A DNA stretch of 64,000 nt from Halobellus clavatus (GCF_900107195.1 NZ_FNPB01000014.1:18250-82249), one strand, 5' to 3'. Counted from the first letter of the stretch, positions 29,773-38,810 are shown. Notes: generated by a model from the sequence alone, not told the origin. Numbers and translations are program-made.

Positions 29773-30681
29773 TCAGACGCCGCGGCCCTGGAGTTTCTCT
29801 TCTTCGGGCATCGAGGCGTTGGCCTCGCCCTTCATCCCCTTGCCGAGGTTCGAGGCGATCTCGGCGAGCGTGTCCGGATCGTCCCAGTTGTTGACGGCCT
29901 CGACGATGGCCCGGCCCATCGCGGGCGGGTTCTCCGCGCCGAAGATTCCCGATCCGACGAAGATGCCGTCGCAGCCGTGATGCATCATCAGCGCCGCGTC
30001 GGCGGGCGTCGCGATGCCGCCCGCAGCGAAGTTGACGACCGGGAGCCGGCCCATCTCGGCGGTCTCGTGGACCAGGTCGGCGGGCGCTTCGTGCTCGCGT
30101 GCCCACTTCTCGCGCTCCTCGTGCGTCTTGCCGACGAGTTCGCGGATCGAGCTCTTGATGTTGCGCTGGTGGTGGACGGCCTGATTCACGTCGCCAGTGC
30201 CGGCCTCACCCTTGGTGCGGATCATCGCCGCGCCCTCGTCGATCCGGCGGAGCGCCTCTTGGAGGTTGCGCGCGCCGCAGACGAACGGAGCGGTGAAGTC
30301 TCGCTTGTCGATGTGGTAGCGATCGTCGGCGGGGGTCAGCACCTCGCTCTCGTCGATCATATCGACGCCCACGGACTGGAGGATCTCGGCCTCCTTCGTG
30401 TGGCCGATCCGGGATTTGCCCATCGCCGGAATCGACACCGACTCGACGATGTCTTTCACGTCGGCGGGGTCGGGCATCCGCGCGACGCCGCCGCGCTTGC
30501 GGATGTCTGCGGGCACAGCCTCCAGCGCCATCACCGCAACCGCTCCGGCCTCTTCGGCGATCTTCGCCTGTTCAGCGTCGACGACGTCCATAATGACGCC
30601 GCCCTTCTGCATCTGCGCGAACCCGCGTTTGACGAGTTCAGTCCCACGGCGGAGTTCGGACAGATCGGTCTCCTCAGCCAT
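29773..30681 (-). CDS. pdxS: pyridoxal 5'-phosphate synthase subunit PdxS
   Basis: 302 residues from ATG 30681. A TTTAAGTA box about 25 nt upstream sets the start; the longer frame to 30984 overlaps another gene. Catalytic lysines are visible in [11 protein letters not shown] (Lys89) and [11 protein letters not shown] (Lys157). The phosphate-binding glycine motifs FAAGGIATP and IFVGSGIF are intact. It condenses ribose 5-phosphate, glyceraldehyde 3-phosphate and ammonia to PLP, with PdxT as glutaminase. No pdxT is adjacent. Convergent with thrB. Confidence 0.96.
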   Translation of the reverse strand: MAEETDLSELRRGTELVKRGFAQMQKGGVIMDVVDAEQAKIAEEAGAVAVMALEAVPADIRKRGGVARMPDPADVKDIVESVSIPAMGKSRIGHTKEAEILQSVGVDMIDESEVLTPADDRYHIDKRDFTAPFVCGARNLQEALRRIDEGAAMIRTKGEAGTGDVNQAVHHQRNIKSSIRELVGKTHEEREKWAREHEAPADLVHETAEMGRLPVVNFAAGGIATPADAALMMHHGCDGIFVGSGIFGAENPPAMGRAIVEAVNNWDDPDTLAEIASNLGKGMKGEANASMPEEEKLQGRGV

Positions 30682-30817
30682 ACACTTCAGTTGCGGTCGG
30701 ACGTACTTAAACGGATCACTCACGCCCGCGTCCGCGGGCACGCGACCAGCCGTGATCCGGTCGCGACGAGGTTCCGGAACCGGCACGGCTTTTTCGCCGC
30801 GCGCCGAGCGGTCGATA

Positions 30818-31585
30818 ATGGCATCGTCTCCCGCGCCGTCCTCGCGGTTGGAGCGGCTCGTCTCGGACGTCGGCCTCCCCGCTGGAGACGCCCTCCCGCG
30901 GTGGCTCGCACCGCTTCCCCGGTGGCTCGAGAACCTCGGCCTCCGCATCGCGTGGGTCGTCGTCGCGATCAACCTCCTCGGCACGGCGTTCGGGTTCTGG
31001 TACTACGGCTTCCATCCGCTGCCGCTGTCGGACCCGCTCGTCACGTGGCAGTTCGCCGCCGAACCGGTCGCGATGTGGCCGTTCGTCCCTGACAGCCCGA
31101 TGGCGACGCTGTTCATCGCCCTGGCGTTCGCGAGCTGGAAGCTGGGTCGGACCAACGAGTACCTCGCCGCGCTCGCGTTCTTCGGCTGCTGGAAGCTTGG
31201 GTTGTGGACGCCGTACGTCCTCGCGGTCTTCGCGGGGCCGTTCCTCGAGACGACCTGGCTCCCGCTCTACGTCTTCCTGTTCGTGAGCCATCTCGCGATG
31301 GTACTCGAGGCGTTCGTCCTCCACCGGATCGCCGACTTCCCGGTCCGCGCAGTCGGGGTCGCGCTCGCGTGGTACGGCCTCAACGACGTCGTCGACTACT
31401 TCGTCCCGATCGTCGGCGACCCGCATCACACGGCCCTCCCGGTGGCCGACAGCGCGGTGATCGGCGGATCGACCGCTCTCCAACTCGCAGCGGCCGGCGC
31501 GGTCGTGCTCACCTTCCTCGCGACGTTCGCCGCCCTGGCCACGCGAGCGAAGAAGCTCGAGGCGCGGCTCGAACGGGGGTCGTAG
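30818..31585 (+). CDS. DUF1405 family membrane protein
   Basis: 255 residues with six or seven hydrophobic helices, from [19 protein letters not shown] to [18 protein letters not shown]. The [20 protein letters not shown] loop and the charged [19 protein letters not shown] segment fit the DUF1405 (YpjA-like) family. No transport or enzymatic motif. ATG 30818 follows a basic region that belongs to the divergent pdxS upstream side. Confidence 0.82.
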   Translation: MASSPAPSSRLERLVSDVGLPAGDALPRWLAPLPRWLENLGLRIAWVVVAINLLGTAFGFWYYGFHPLPLSDPLVTWQFAAEPVAMWPFVPDSPMATLFIALAFASWKLGRTNEYLAALAFFGCWKLGLWTPYVLAVFAGPFLETTWLPLYVFLFVSHLAMVLEAFVLHRIADFPVRAVGVALAWYGLNDVVDYFVPIVGDPHHTALPVADSAVIGGSTALQLAAAGAVVLTFLATFAALATRAKKLEARLERGS

Positions 31586-31642
31586 TCCGGGCGTCGCGGG
31601 CCGACCCGTCGCTTTTCACTCCGCTCCACCAACAGTCGCTGG

Positions 31643-32710
31643 ATGAACGACCTCTTCGACGCCGTCGCGGATCTCCCGCTCACGATCGAGTCGACCGATC
31701 GGACGCGTCGCGACCGCGATACTTCGAGCGGATTCGTCCGGACGACCACCACGTTCCACCTCTCGGGTCCGGACGGGGACGGAGCGGCGCACACCGGTCG
31801 GGGCGAGGACGTCACCTACGACACCGAGGACCACGACGCGCTGGCGGACGTGCCGCCGTTCGACCTCACCGGCGAGTACACGGTCGCGTCGTTCTCGGCC
31901 CACCTCGACGACCTGGAACTGTTCCCGACGAAGGCACCCGAGCGGGAGACCGGATACCCCTACCGGCGCTGGGCGCTCGAATCGGCGGCGCTGGATCTAG
32001 CGCTGCGTCAGAACGGGCTCTCACTGGGCGAGGTAATCGGCCGCGAGCCCCGGCCGCTTCGCTTCGTCGTCTCGATGCGACTGGGTGAGCCGCCGAGCAC
32101 CGACAGGCTCGCTGCGGTCCGTGAGGCGTATCCGGACAGCGAGTTCAAACTCGATCCGACTCCCGAGTGGACCGAGGCGGTGATCGAGTACGTGGCGGCG
32201 ACGGACGCGGTCCGGATTCTGGACCTGAAAGGGCTCTATGAGGACACCGAGGTCGACACCGAACCGGACCCGGCGCTCTACGAGCGGTTGCTGGATACCT
32301 TCCCCGAGGCCGTGTTCGAGGATCCCGCCTTCACCGACGAGACGCGGCCGCTCTTCGACGGCGCGGACCGCCGCGTCTCGTGGGACTACCCGATCACCGG
32401 GGTGGCGTCCGTCGAGGCGCTGCCGTTCGAGCCGGAGTGGCTGAACATCAAACCGTCGCGATTCGGCAGTATCGAGTCGCTGTTCGCGACGATCGAGTGG
32501 GCCGAAGCGCACGACGTACAGCTGTACGGCGGCGGCCAGTTCGAGTTGGGCGTGGGGCGCGAGCAGATCCAGTTGCTCGCGTCACTGTTCTACCCGGACG
32601 GGCCGAACGACGTCGCGCCCGGCGGCTACAACGACCCCGACGTGCAGGCGGATCTTCCGACGAGCCCGCTCGATGCGCCCACGCACTCAGTCGGCCTGTC
32701 GTGGGACTAA
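31643..32710 (+). CDS. enolase-superfamily-like protein, substrate unknown
   Basis: 355 residues. The C-terminal two-thirds follows the enolase-superfamily barrel. A lysine lies in SEFKLDPTPEW, and possible metal ligands in order are Asp (RILDLKG), Glu (VFEDPAF) and Asp (VSWDYPI), then a lysine in LNIKPSRFGS. GGGQFELGVGREQIQLLAS near the end resembles the barrel closure of muconate-lactonising and o-succinylbenzoate-synthase-like enzymes. The usual KxK pair is reduced to KLD. The N-terminal capping domain is acidic and divergent. No pathway neighbours point to a substrate. Confidence 0.75.
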   Translation: MNDLFDAVADLPLTIESTDRTRRDRDTSSGFVRTTTTFHLSGPDGDGAAHTGRGEDVTYDTEDHDALADVPPFDLTGEYTVASFSAHLDDLELFPTKAPERETGYPYRRWALESAALDLALRQNGLSLGEVIGREPRPLRFVVSMRLGEPPSTDRLAAVREAYPDSEFKLDPTPEWTEAVIEYVAATDAVRILDLKGLYEDTEVDTEPDPALYERLLDTFPEAVFEDPAFTDETRPLFDGADRRVSWDYPITGVASVEALPFEPEWLNIKPSRFGSIESLFATIEWAEAHDVQLYGGGQFELGVGREQIQLLASLFYPDGPNDVAPGGYNDPDVQADLPTSPLDAPTHSVGLSWD

Positions 32711-32743
32711 GCGGCGTCGACAGCGGAGCACTGCGAGGAGCGA

Positions 32744-33367
32744 CTACGGTGACCAGTCCCGCTCGCCCGCGCGAACGGCGACCTCCAGCCAGTTTTCCTC
32801 GGGCGGGAGCGGACAGGAGAACGTCTCGCTGAACGCGCAGAACGGCGTGTACGCGAGGTTGAAATCGATGGTGACCGTCTCGCCATCGGCGAGGTCGCCT
32901 TCGGGGTGGAGTTCGATGTAGCGCCCGCCGCGGTAGGTCTCCTGACCGGTCGTCTTGTCACGGAACGGGACGAAGACCGGTTCCTCATCGTCGTCGGGGC
33001 GCTGTTTGTACCCGTGGAGTTCGTGGGACTCACCGTCGAGTTCGAAGGCGAACGTCACGACGCGGACGTAGCGGACCTCGTTGCCGGCGGTCGTCTCCAT
33101 CGGCACGGGCTCCGGGTCCTCGTGAACCGTCGCGGTGGTCTCGACTCGAAGATCGGGGGCCGGAGCGAAGTAGTCGAGTCCCTCGAAGTCGTCGCGGTGT
33201 TCCGGCGGGATCGGTGACTGCGGGTGCGAGCCGAAGAACTCGTCTTTCTCGGCGCGGTTCGCCCGGAGCGTTTCGACGTACTCGTCGTCGGTCGGTGCGT
33301 CGGCGGCAGTGCCGTCAGCGTCGGTGGCACCGCTGTCACTGTCGCTGGCGTCGGCGTCGTCGGTCAT
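32744..33367 (-). CDS. DUF1684 domain protein
   Basis: 207 residues from ATG 33367; the longer frame continues through a tandem repeat and is discounted. About 30 disordered acidic residues are followed by the DUF1684 core. Family blocks visible are GQETYRGGRYIELHP, DFNLAYTPFCAFSETFSCPL and PPEENWLEVAVRAGE. Members are widespread in bacteria and haloarchaea without an established function. The conserved cysteines in the C-terminal block might bind a metal. Confidence 0.85.
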   Translation of the reverse strand: MTDDADASDSDSGATDADGTAADAPTDDEYVETLRANRAEKDEFFGSHPQSPIPPEHRDDFEGLDYFAPAPDLRVETTATVHEDPEPVPMETTAGNEVRYVRVVTFAFELDGESHELHGYKQRPDDDEEPVFVPFRDKTTGQETYRGGRYIELHPEGDLADGETVTIDFNLAYTPFCAFSETFSCPLPPEENWLEVAVRAGERDWSP

Positions 33368-33428
33368 ACGTGAGCAAGAACCGCCGCGCCGTAACCGTTG
33401 GCGGTTCGAAGGAGTGCGTGTGAAGTGG

Positions 33429-33500
33429 TGACAGCCGTCGGGAGGGCGCTGCGTTGACGGCCGTCGGGAGGGCGCTGCGTTGACGGCCGTCGGGAGGGCG
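33429..33500. repeat. 26-bp tandem repeat, nearly three copies
   Basis: Units of TGACGGCCGTCGGGAGGGCG plus CTGCGT repeat at 33429-33454, 33455-33480 and 33481-33500 (the last partial). One mismatch separates copy 1 from copy 2. It lies upstream of the DUF1684 gene and just after the stop of the small membrane-protein gene (both minus strand). Confidence 0.85.
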
Positions 33501-33510
33501 GGCGCAGGCC

Positions 33511-33804
33511 TCAGGCGCGGTCGGCGTCGGAGTGGTAGTCGTGACCCAGGACGAGCGCAGCGACGTTCGCGAACAGCAGTGCGCCGAATACCGTGGGTTC
33601 GCCGCCCGTGAGCCCCCCGACTAAGAGCGGGAGGTACAGGAACGGGAGAGCGATTGCGGCCCAGAAGGCGACGAACCTGAGCGGGGCGACGAGCGTTTCG
33701 CTGGGGCGGACGGCCGTCGAGCGCGAACTGACGGCGTCGCGGACGCGACTGAGGCGTTCTGAACCGAACGGGGGGAGAGCGGTTGACATCGTGGGGAACC
33801 TCAT
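33511..33804 (-). CDS. small membrane protein, function unknown
   Basis: 97 residues from ATG 33804, which fits a TTATAT box centred 26-27 nt upstream. ATGs at 33813 and 33789 are alternatives. Two hydrophobic helices follow a basic N-terminal third: FVAFWAAIALPFLYLPLLVG and VFGALLFANVAALVLG. No recognisable motif. Confidence 0.65.
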   Translation of the reverse strand: MRFPTMSTALPPFGSERLSRVRDAVSSRSTAVRPSETLVAPLRFVAFWAAIALPFLYLPLLVGGLTGGEPTVFGALLFANVAALVLGHDYHSDADRA

Positions 33805-33925
33805 TCCATTCATACACGGGGAGAGGCATATAACTGCGCGAGCGTTGCGGTGTGTTCAGTTCGCTTCATCGGCGAACATGAGGGTGGCTCGACGTTTTAC
33901 GAACGCCTGAGATCCGCGTAGAACG

Positions 33926-34075
33926 TTTATACTGGGCGCTGATCTTTCTTCGTTGCTGTGGAGTCCCAGAGCCGATCGGGCGCGGATGAGCCGGCACTCG
34001 CACTCGTCCGCAGTCGCGATGGCACGTCACACAGTTCCGTGGACCAGCGACGAGCCCACTCCAGCGGCTTTTTGT
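33926..34075 (+). promoter_or_regulatory. orphan TATA box and possible short transcript or leader
   Basis: TTTATACT (33926-33933) is a strong box predicting initiation near 33957. The first codon there, GTG 33958, is in frame with the kinase-like gene but would add 48 basic, serine-rich residues unlike a haloarchaeal protein. A T-run (34071-34075) after a GC-rich stretch could end a transcript of about 118 nt. That T-run also looks like the TATA element (CTTTTTGTG) for the ATG at 34102. Either a small RNA or an alternative long leader is possible. Confidence 0.35.
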
Positions 34076-34101
34076 GCTCCCGTGATAAGTCCGGGATATC
34101 T

Positions 34102-34716
34102 ATGACAGACGACGACGTCCCGACGGCGCGGTCGGTCGACAGCAACCTCTTCATCACGGTCTCGGGACCGCCGGGTTGCGGGGCGACGACGCTCTGTGAG
34201 GGACTGTCGGCGGCGCTGGACTGCGGATACGTCTCCGGTGGCGACATCTTCCGACAGCTCGCCGAGGACCGCGACCTCTCGCTGTCCCAACTCATCGCGA
34301 AGACCGACGAGACCGACGAGATCGATCGCGCGCTCGACCGTCGGCTCCGGACGATCGCCGAGAAGTGGGGCGCTTCGAGCAAGCCGTTCATCCTCGAATC
34401 TCGGCTCGCCGGATGGCTCGCCGGCAACCGCGCCGACCTCCGGATCTGGCTCGACGCCCCCGCGGAGGTCCGCGTCGACCGGACCCGTCACCGCGACGAG
34501 ATGGAGGCGGAGATGCGCGTCCGGGAAGTCAGTGAAGCCGGCCGCTATGACTCCTACTACGACATCGACATCACCGATCAGTCGTTCTACGACCTGACGG
34601 TCAACACGGCCCGGTGGACCCCCGAAGCTACCCTCGAGATGATCCTCACCGCGATCGAAGAGTACGACGCCGAAGTCGACGAAGGGGCGTTCCACACCGA
34701 CGACATCGAACTGTAG
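34102..34716 (+). CDS. cytidylate-kinase-like protein with altered P-loop
   Basis: 204 residues from ATG 34102. The overall pattern matches archaeal cytidylate kinase: an N-terminal nucleotide fold, CGYVSGGDIFRQLAEDR, ILESRLAGWLAG, RIWLDAPAEVRVDRT and FYDLTVNTARW. The P-loop reads GPPGCGATT (22-30), however, with alanine 28 where nucleoside monophosphate kinases have the phosphate-binding lysine. It may be a haloarchaeal paralogue with changed chemistry or a regulatory nucleotide-binding protein. A true Cmk may be encoded elsewhere. Confidence 0.8.
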   Translation: MTDDDVPTARSVDSNLFITVSGPPGCGATTLCEGLSAALDCGYVSGGDIFRQLAEDRDLSLSQLIAKTDETDEIDRALDRRLRTIAEKWGASSKPFILESRLAGWLAGNRADLRIWLDAPAEVRVDRTRHRDEMEAEMRVREVSEAGRYDSYYDIDITDQSFYDLTVNTARWTPEATLEMILTAIEEYDAEVDEGAFHTDDIEL

Positions 34717-34740
34717 CGGACTCGCCGCCGCGTTCGTCGT

Positions 34741-34812
34741 TCTCGCTGCTCTCGTCTCCTTTTTCGCCTTCATCGCTCTCGCTGCTCTCGTCTCCTTTTC
34801 AGCCTTCATCGC
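34741..34812. repeat. 36-bp tandem repeat, two copies plus a decayed third
   Basis: Copies at 34741-34776 and 34777-34812 start TCTCGCTGCTCTCGTCTCCT and differ at a few bases. A degenerate third copy follows. The unit is pyrimidine-rich on the plus strand. It lies between two convergent genes (34716 and 34944), where no gene is visible. Confidence 0.8.
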
Positions 34813-34943
34813 TCTGGCTGTCCTCGCCGCCGCTCGGCGCATTCGCCACCGCTCACCGCTCTCGGCTCTTGACGCCCCGAATCGCTGTGGTTCGGTGACT
34901 CGGTGCGATTCCGCACCGCCCGGGAGGACACGCAACGGGCGGC

Positions 34944-35873
34944 TCAGGATCGAGAGACCAGCCGCCGGAGCCGGGGCAGTTCCGAGCGGATGGCGCGGCG
35001 TTTCAACAGCAGAAAGCCGGCGAAGATGATCACAAAGCCGGCGACGGTGTTGACCGTCGGCACCTCCGCGAGAAACGCCCAGCCGGCGAGCGCCGCAGCG
35101 ATCGGGGCGACGTAGGAGACGAGGTTGATCTCGATCGGTCCGAGGCGATCGAGGAGGTCGAAGTAGATCAGGAAGCCGAGCGCGCTCGCGACGAGCGAGA
35201 GGTACGACAGCGCCGCGAGCGATTCGACTGACCAGACGGCGTCGGCGAGGGACTCACCGAGCCCGAGACTGATGCCGTGCATAATGAGTGCGCCGAAGAC
35301 CATCGACCACGCTTCCATCGTCTCGATCGGGAGTTCGGCTTCGATGCGCCGGGTGAGCACCGACCCGAGCGCGAACGCGGCCGCGGCCCCGAAGACGAGC
35401 AGTTTCGCGGCCGCGCCGCCCGCGAGGAGGTTCTGCGGGTCGGGATTCGAGAGCACGACGACGCCGACGAGGCCGAGGAGTAGCCCGGCGATTCCGAGGG
35501 CCGTGAGACGTTCGTCGGGCAGGAACAGGCGAGCGAATCCAGTCGTCAGGACGGGGCTGAGACTGACGATGACGGCCGCGGCGGCGGAGGTGACTGCGGG
35601 GTCGGCCTCGCCGACGAAGAGCAGCGTGTGGTAGCCGGCGATGAGGAGCGTAGCCCCGACAGCGACGAGCGCCCACTGGCCACGGCCCCGCGGGATCGGG
35701 CGGTCGGTGGCGTAGAACGCGTACGCGAGCATCAACACGCCGGCGACGTCGTAGCGAAGGGCCGCGAAGAGAACGGGAGGGATGTACGCCAGACCGGCCT
35801 TGATGGCCATAAACGCCGAGCCCCACGCGGCCGCGAGAAGGACGAACAGCAGCACGTTCCGATAGCGTGTCAC
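34944..35873 (-). CDS. EamA/DMT superfamily permease
   Basis: 309 residues from GTG 35873, with ten hydrophobic helices arranged as two five-helix repeats. Typical EamA features are LAAAWGSAFMAIKAGL in helix 1 and LGPIEINLVSYVAPIAAALAG in the second repeat. These proteins export amino acids, nucleotides or drug-like metabolites, and the substrate cannot be told. The C-terminal tail is basic (RRAIRSELPRLRRL), consistent with a cytoplasmic end. Confidence 0.88.
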   Translation of the reverse strand: MTRYRNVLLFVLLAAAWGSAFMAIKAGLAYIPPVLFAALRYDVAGVLMLAYAFYATDRPIPRGRGQWALVAVGATLLIAGYHTLLFVGEADPAVTSAAAAVIVSLSPVLTTGFARLFLPDERLTALGIAGLLLGLVGVVVLSNPDPQNLLAGGAAAKLLVFGAAAAFALGSVLTRRIEAELPIETMEAWSMVFGALIMHGISLGLGESLADAVWSVESLAALSYLSLVASALGFLIYFDLLDRLGPIEINLVSYVAPIAAALAGWAFLAEVPTVNTVAGFVIIFAGFLLLKRRAIRSELPRLRRLVSRS

Positions 35874-35951
35874 AGCGGAACTGAGACAGGGCCGGCCCTC
35901 AACGTTTCGTTCTCACGATGCTTTTTTACCCGAGAGGGTGACGACCCGCCT

Positions 35952-36227
35952 GTGACTGAGAGTTACCGAGAGCCGACCGACGAAGAACTGGCGGCGGTCG
36001 AGACCGCGTTCAACGATCACTACGCCTACGGTGGCCCCTGGTCGATCGACGAATACGACGTCGTCGTCATCGACGAGTACGAGGCGGACGACGACACCTA
36101 CGCCGGGCGGCTGGCGATCGTGGTTGACGGGGGCGCCAACGCGACGACGTACGGCTTCACCGAGGCCGGAGAGGCCGTCCTGATCAGTGATGCGCTCAAC
36201 GAGAAACAGGGAGCCGACGCGCTGTAA
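35952..36227 (+). CDS. small acidic haloarchaeal protein, function unknown
   Basis: 91 residues from GTG 35952, with a TTTTTTACC box 25-30 nt upstream. Very acidic (YREPTDEELAAVETAFNDHY, DEYEADDDTYAGRLAIVVDG). A mixed alpha-beta fold is likely. Transcribed away from the EamA permease. Function not recognised. Confidence 0.72.
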   Translation: MTESYREPTDEELAAVETAFNDHYAYGGPWSIDEYDVVVIDEYEADDDTYAGRLAIVVDGGANATTYGFTEAGEAVLISDALNEKQGADAL

Positions 36228-36290
36228 CCTCGGAATTCCCGCGGTGTACAGACAGGGCGTGCTGTGGCGGGTCCCCCTGTCTCAGCGCGG

Positions 36291-36355
36291 CAGATCCCTC
36301 GGTGCCTCGGCGTGGCAGATCCCTCGGTGCCTCGGCGTGGCAGATCACTCGGCGT
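36291..36355. repeat. 25-bp tandem repeat, 2.6 copies
   Basis: CAGATCCCTCGGTGCCTCGG followed by CGTGG repeats at 36291-36315 and 36316-36340, then a partial copy to 36355 that enters the 3' end of the CBS gene. It lies between converging genes and is the only feature in that gap. Confidence 0.85.
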
Positions 36356-36863
36356 CGCGCCGTCGTTCGTCGCGGATCGCCCGGAGGACGTCCTGACGGG
36401 CGACGATACCGACGACTGCGCCGTCCTCGACCACTGGGAGGCGGTTGATGTCGCGGTCGTCGTCCGCGAGCAGGTCGATGATCTCGTCGAGCGCGGTGTC
36501 GGGTGCGACCGAGACCACGTCTTCGGTCATCACCTCACGGATCGGTTTGTCCGCGTTCTGCAGGAGGTCGACGCCCAGATCGAGATCGTCCCAGGAGACG
36601 TCGATGGCGTAGGTGAGCGTCTCTATGAACGGCGGAAAGCCGACCGGAATCCACAGCGTCCGGTCCTGGGTCTCGAAGAGGCCGACGAGGTCGTGCTGGG
36701 TCACGATTCCCACCAGCGTCCCCGCGTCGTCGACGACGGGGAAGCCGTTGAAACCGACTGTGGCGAGTCGTCCGAGGACCTCGCTCACGTCGTCGTCGGG
36801 GGAGGCGGTCTCGACGTCTTCGGTCATCAGATCGCGTGCCAGCAGGGTCGGAGTTGCGGTCAT
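36345..36863 (-). CDS. CBS-domain pair protein
   Basis: 172 residues forming two CBS motifs: LARDLMTEDVETASPDDDVS with GFPVVDDAGTLVGIVTQHDL, and VMTEDVVSVAPDTALDEI with RLPVVEDGAVVGIVARQDVL. Tandem CBS domains usually bind adenine nucleotides and sense energy state or ionic conditions. A longer segment between the two (WIPVGFPPFIETLTYAIDVS) is an insert seen in DUF-type CBS proteins. No fused effector domain, so it probably acts on a partner protein. Confidence 0.9.
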   Translation of the reverse strand: MTATPTLLARDLMTEDVETASPDDDVSEVLGRLATVGFNGFPVVDDAGTLVGIVTQHDLVGLFETQDRTLWIPVGFPPFIETLTYAIDVSWDDLDLGVDLLQNADKPIREVMTEDVVSVAPDTALDEIIDLLADDDRDINRLPVVEDGAVVGIVARQDVLRAIRDERRRDAE

Positions 36864-36982
36864 ACCCGGACGGTTCGTCGGCCCCCGGTCTAACTATTCC
36901 GGAGACGCGATGCGACGACCGGTCTGGTCGCGGCGGCTCTGACCTGAGATATCTTTAACAATCAGCGGGCGATAGTGAGCGT

Positions 36983-37657
36983 ATGGCCGCTCACGGCCGG
37001 TCGACGCTGCGTGACCTGTTCGACGACTCCCCGACGCCACACATCGCGCACCCGCCGCGAACGCACCACCGACACTTCTACGTCGCCACCGACGGTTCGT
37101 ATCGTCGCGACGGCGACGGCGGCGGCCTCGGGGTTGTGATCGAAGCGCACGACGGCACCCGCGTCGCGCGACTCTCGGTGCCGGATGCCGCGCCGAACAA
37201 CAACGTCGCCGAGTATCGCGCACTGCACCTCGGACTCGACGTGCTGGCGGCGCGGACGCCTGACGACGCCCGAATCGGCGTGTTAGTCGATCACGACAAC
37301 CTCGCCGGAGCGGTCAACGGCGAGGTGCTCGCGGGCGCCGGCGACGGCACCGAGTGGCGGCCGACCGGCGGCGAGCGGATCCCGCCCGGCAGCGAGTCCC
37401 ACTGGCGGGGCATCTGTGCGCGGATTGCGGGCTTCGACGAACTGCGGGCAGCGCGACTCGACGGTCGTGAGAACCCGGCTCACCCGCTCGCGAACGCACC
37501 GCGTGAATACGCACACGTGAATCGGCGGGCCGATCGCTGCGTCGTCCCCGAACCCCTCGGGGGGAGCGAACCGCCCCGTGGGAGCGCTGGCGGCGAAGCG
37601 AACGCCGAACCGCAGTACCCGCCGCCCTCGCGATTCGAGGGGCGCGCGAGCGACTGA
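36983..37657 (+). CDS. rnhA: RNase H-fold nuclease, RNase HI-like with long insert
   Basis: 224 residues. The RNase H core is clear: YVATDGSYRRDGDGGGLGVV supplies the first aspartate, NNNVAEYRALHLGL the glutamate, and GVLVDHDNLAGAVNG the second aspartate. HVNRRADRC is a plausible site for the last acidic ligand. About 60-70 residues between the third and fourth sites form an insert (roughly 115-175) longer than in standard RNase HI. The C-terminal 40 residues are low-complexity. It would remove RNA from RNA-DNA hybrids. TTTAAC lies about 28 nt upstream of ATG 36983. Confidence 0.82.
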   Translation: MAAHGRSTLRDLFDDSPTPHIAHPPRTHHRHFYVATDGSYRRDGDGGGLGVVIEAHDGTRVARLSVPDAAPNNNVAEYRALHLGLDVLAARTPDDARIGVLVDHDNLAGAVNGEVLAGAGDGTEWRPTGGERIPPGSESHWRGICARIAGFDELRAARLDGRENPAHPLANAPREYAHVNRRADRCVVPEPLGGSEPPRGSAGGEANAEPQYPPPSRFEGRASD

Positions 37658-37769
37658 ACGGTCCGGCGGGACGGCCCGGAGCCCGAGAGAGAGTCCGTCC
37701 TCGCGATAGTGGCAGCGGCCTCCCAGAACGGGGAGAAAGAGCCATATCGGCCCGCTCGCATAGGTGTGT

Positions 37770-38810
37770 ATGAATCGCGACAGACGGACGGATTCGTCCG
37801 CGTCGCCGGGTTCCGGGCCGGGGGTCGCGCTCGATGCGCTGCCGTTACACTCGACGAATCTCCTGACCGTCCTCGACAGCGACGGCATCGTTCAGTACGA
37901 GAGCCCCGCGATCGAGCGCATTTTCGGATTCGAACAGGACGAACTCGTGGGCGAACAGGTCGCCGAGTACTTCCATCCGGACGACCGCGAGCGGGTCGTC
38001 GCCGCGTTTCTGTCTGTCGTTAGCGACGAATCCACCGTCGAGGAGGTCGAATACCGACACGAACAGGCCGACGGGTCCTACACCTGGGTGGAGTCCATCG
38101 CCTCGGGCAATCCAACCCCGAACGGCTATTACGTCGTCAACACGCGAGACATTTCGACCCAGAAAGCCCGTGAACAGCGACTGCGGGCGACGAACGAGCG
38201 CCTCGAGGAGTTCGCGAGCATCGTCAGCCACGACCTCCGAAACCCACTGAACGTCGCACAGGGCCGAATCCAACTGCTGAGCGACGCCTGTGACAGCGAC
38301 CATCTCGCCGAGGTGGTCACCGCGCACGACCGGATGGAAGCACTGATCGAGGACCTCCTGACGCTGTCGCGAGTCGGCAAGCGGGTGTCAGGGATGGAAT
38401 CCGTCGCCCTCGCTTCGGTCGCCGAGACCTGCTGGCGAACGGTGCCGACGGCCGACGGGACCCTCGTGACCGACACCGACCGGCACATCCTGGCCGACCG
38501 GAGCCGTCTCCGACAACTGCTTGAGAACCTCGCTCGAAACGCCGTCGAGCACGGCGGCGACCAGGTCACCGTGACGGTGGGCGATTTCGAGGGAGGATTC
38601 TACGTCGAAGACGACGGACCGGGTGTGTCATCGAACGACCGCGCGGCGATTTTCGAGGCGGGCACGTCGACGACACGCACCGGGACGGGACTGGGGTTGA
38701 ACATCGCCAAGCAGGTCGCCGATGCGCACGGCTGGTGGATCCGCTGTACGGACGGCGAGGCCGGTGGCGCGCGATTCGAGATCGGCGGTGTCGAATTCGT
38801 GTCGCCCTGA
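37770..38810 (+). CDS. PAS-domain sensor histidine kinase
   Basis: 346 residues from ATG 37770. A PAS domain at about 28-130 (LLTVLDSDGIVQYESPAIER, FGFEQDELVGEQVAEYFHPD) is followed by a HisKA helix pair with phospho-acceptor His154 in ASIVSHDLRNPLNVAQG. The HATPase domain has N-box NLARNAVEHGG, VEDDGPGV and TGTGLGLNIAKQV. No membrane segments, so it senses a cytoplasmic signal. No response regulator is adjacent, as is common in haloarchaea. The stimulus is unknown. Confidence 0.92.
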   Translation: MNRDRRTDSSASPGSGPGVALDALPLHSTNLLTVLDSDGIVQYESPAIERIFGFEQDELVGEQVAEYFHPDDRERVVAAFLSVVSDESTVEEVEYRHEQADGSYTWVESIASGNPTPNGYYVVNTRDISTQKAREQRLRATNERLEEFASIVSHDLRNPLNVAQGRIQLLSDACDSDHLAEVVTAHDRMEALIEDLLTLSRVGKRVSGMESVALASVAETCWRTVPTADGTLVTDTDRHILADRSRLRQLLENLARNAVEHGGDQVTVTVGDFEGGFYVEDDGPGVSSNDRAAIFEAGTSTTRTGTGLGLNIAKQVADAHGWWIRCTDGEAGGARFEIGGVEFVSP

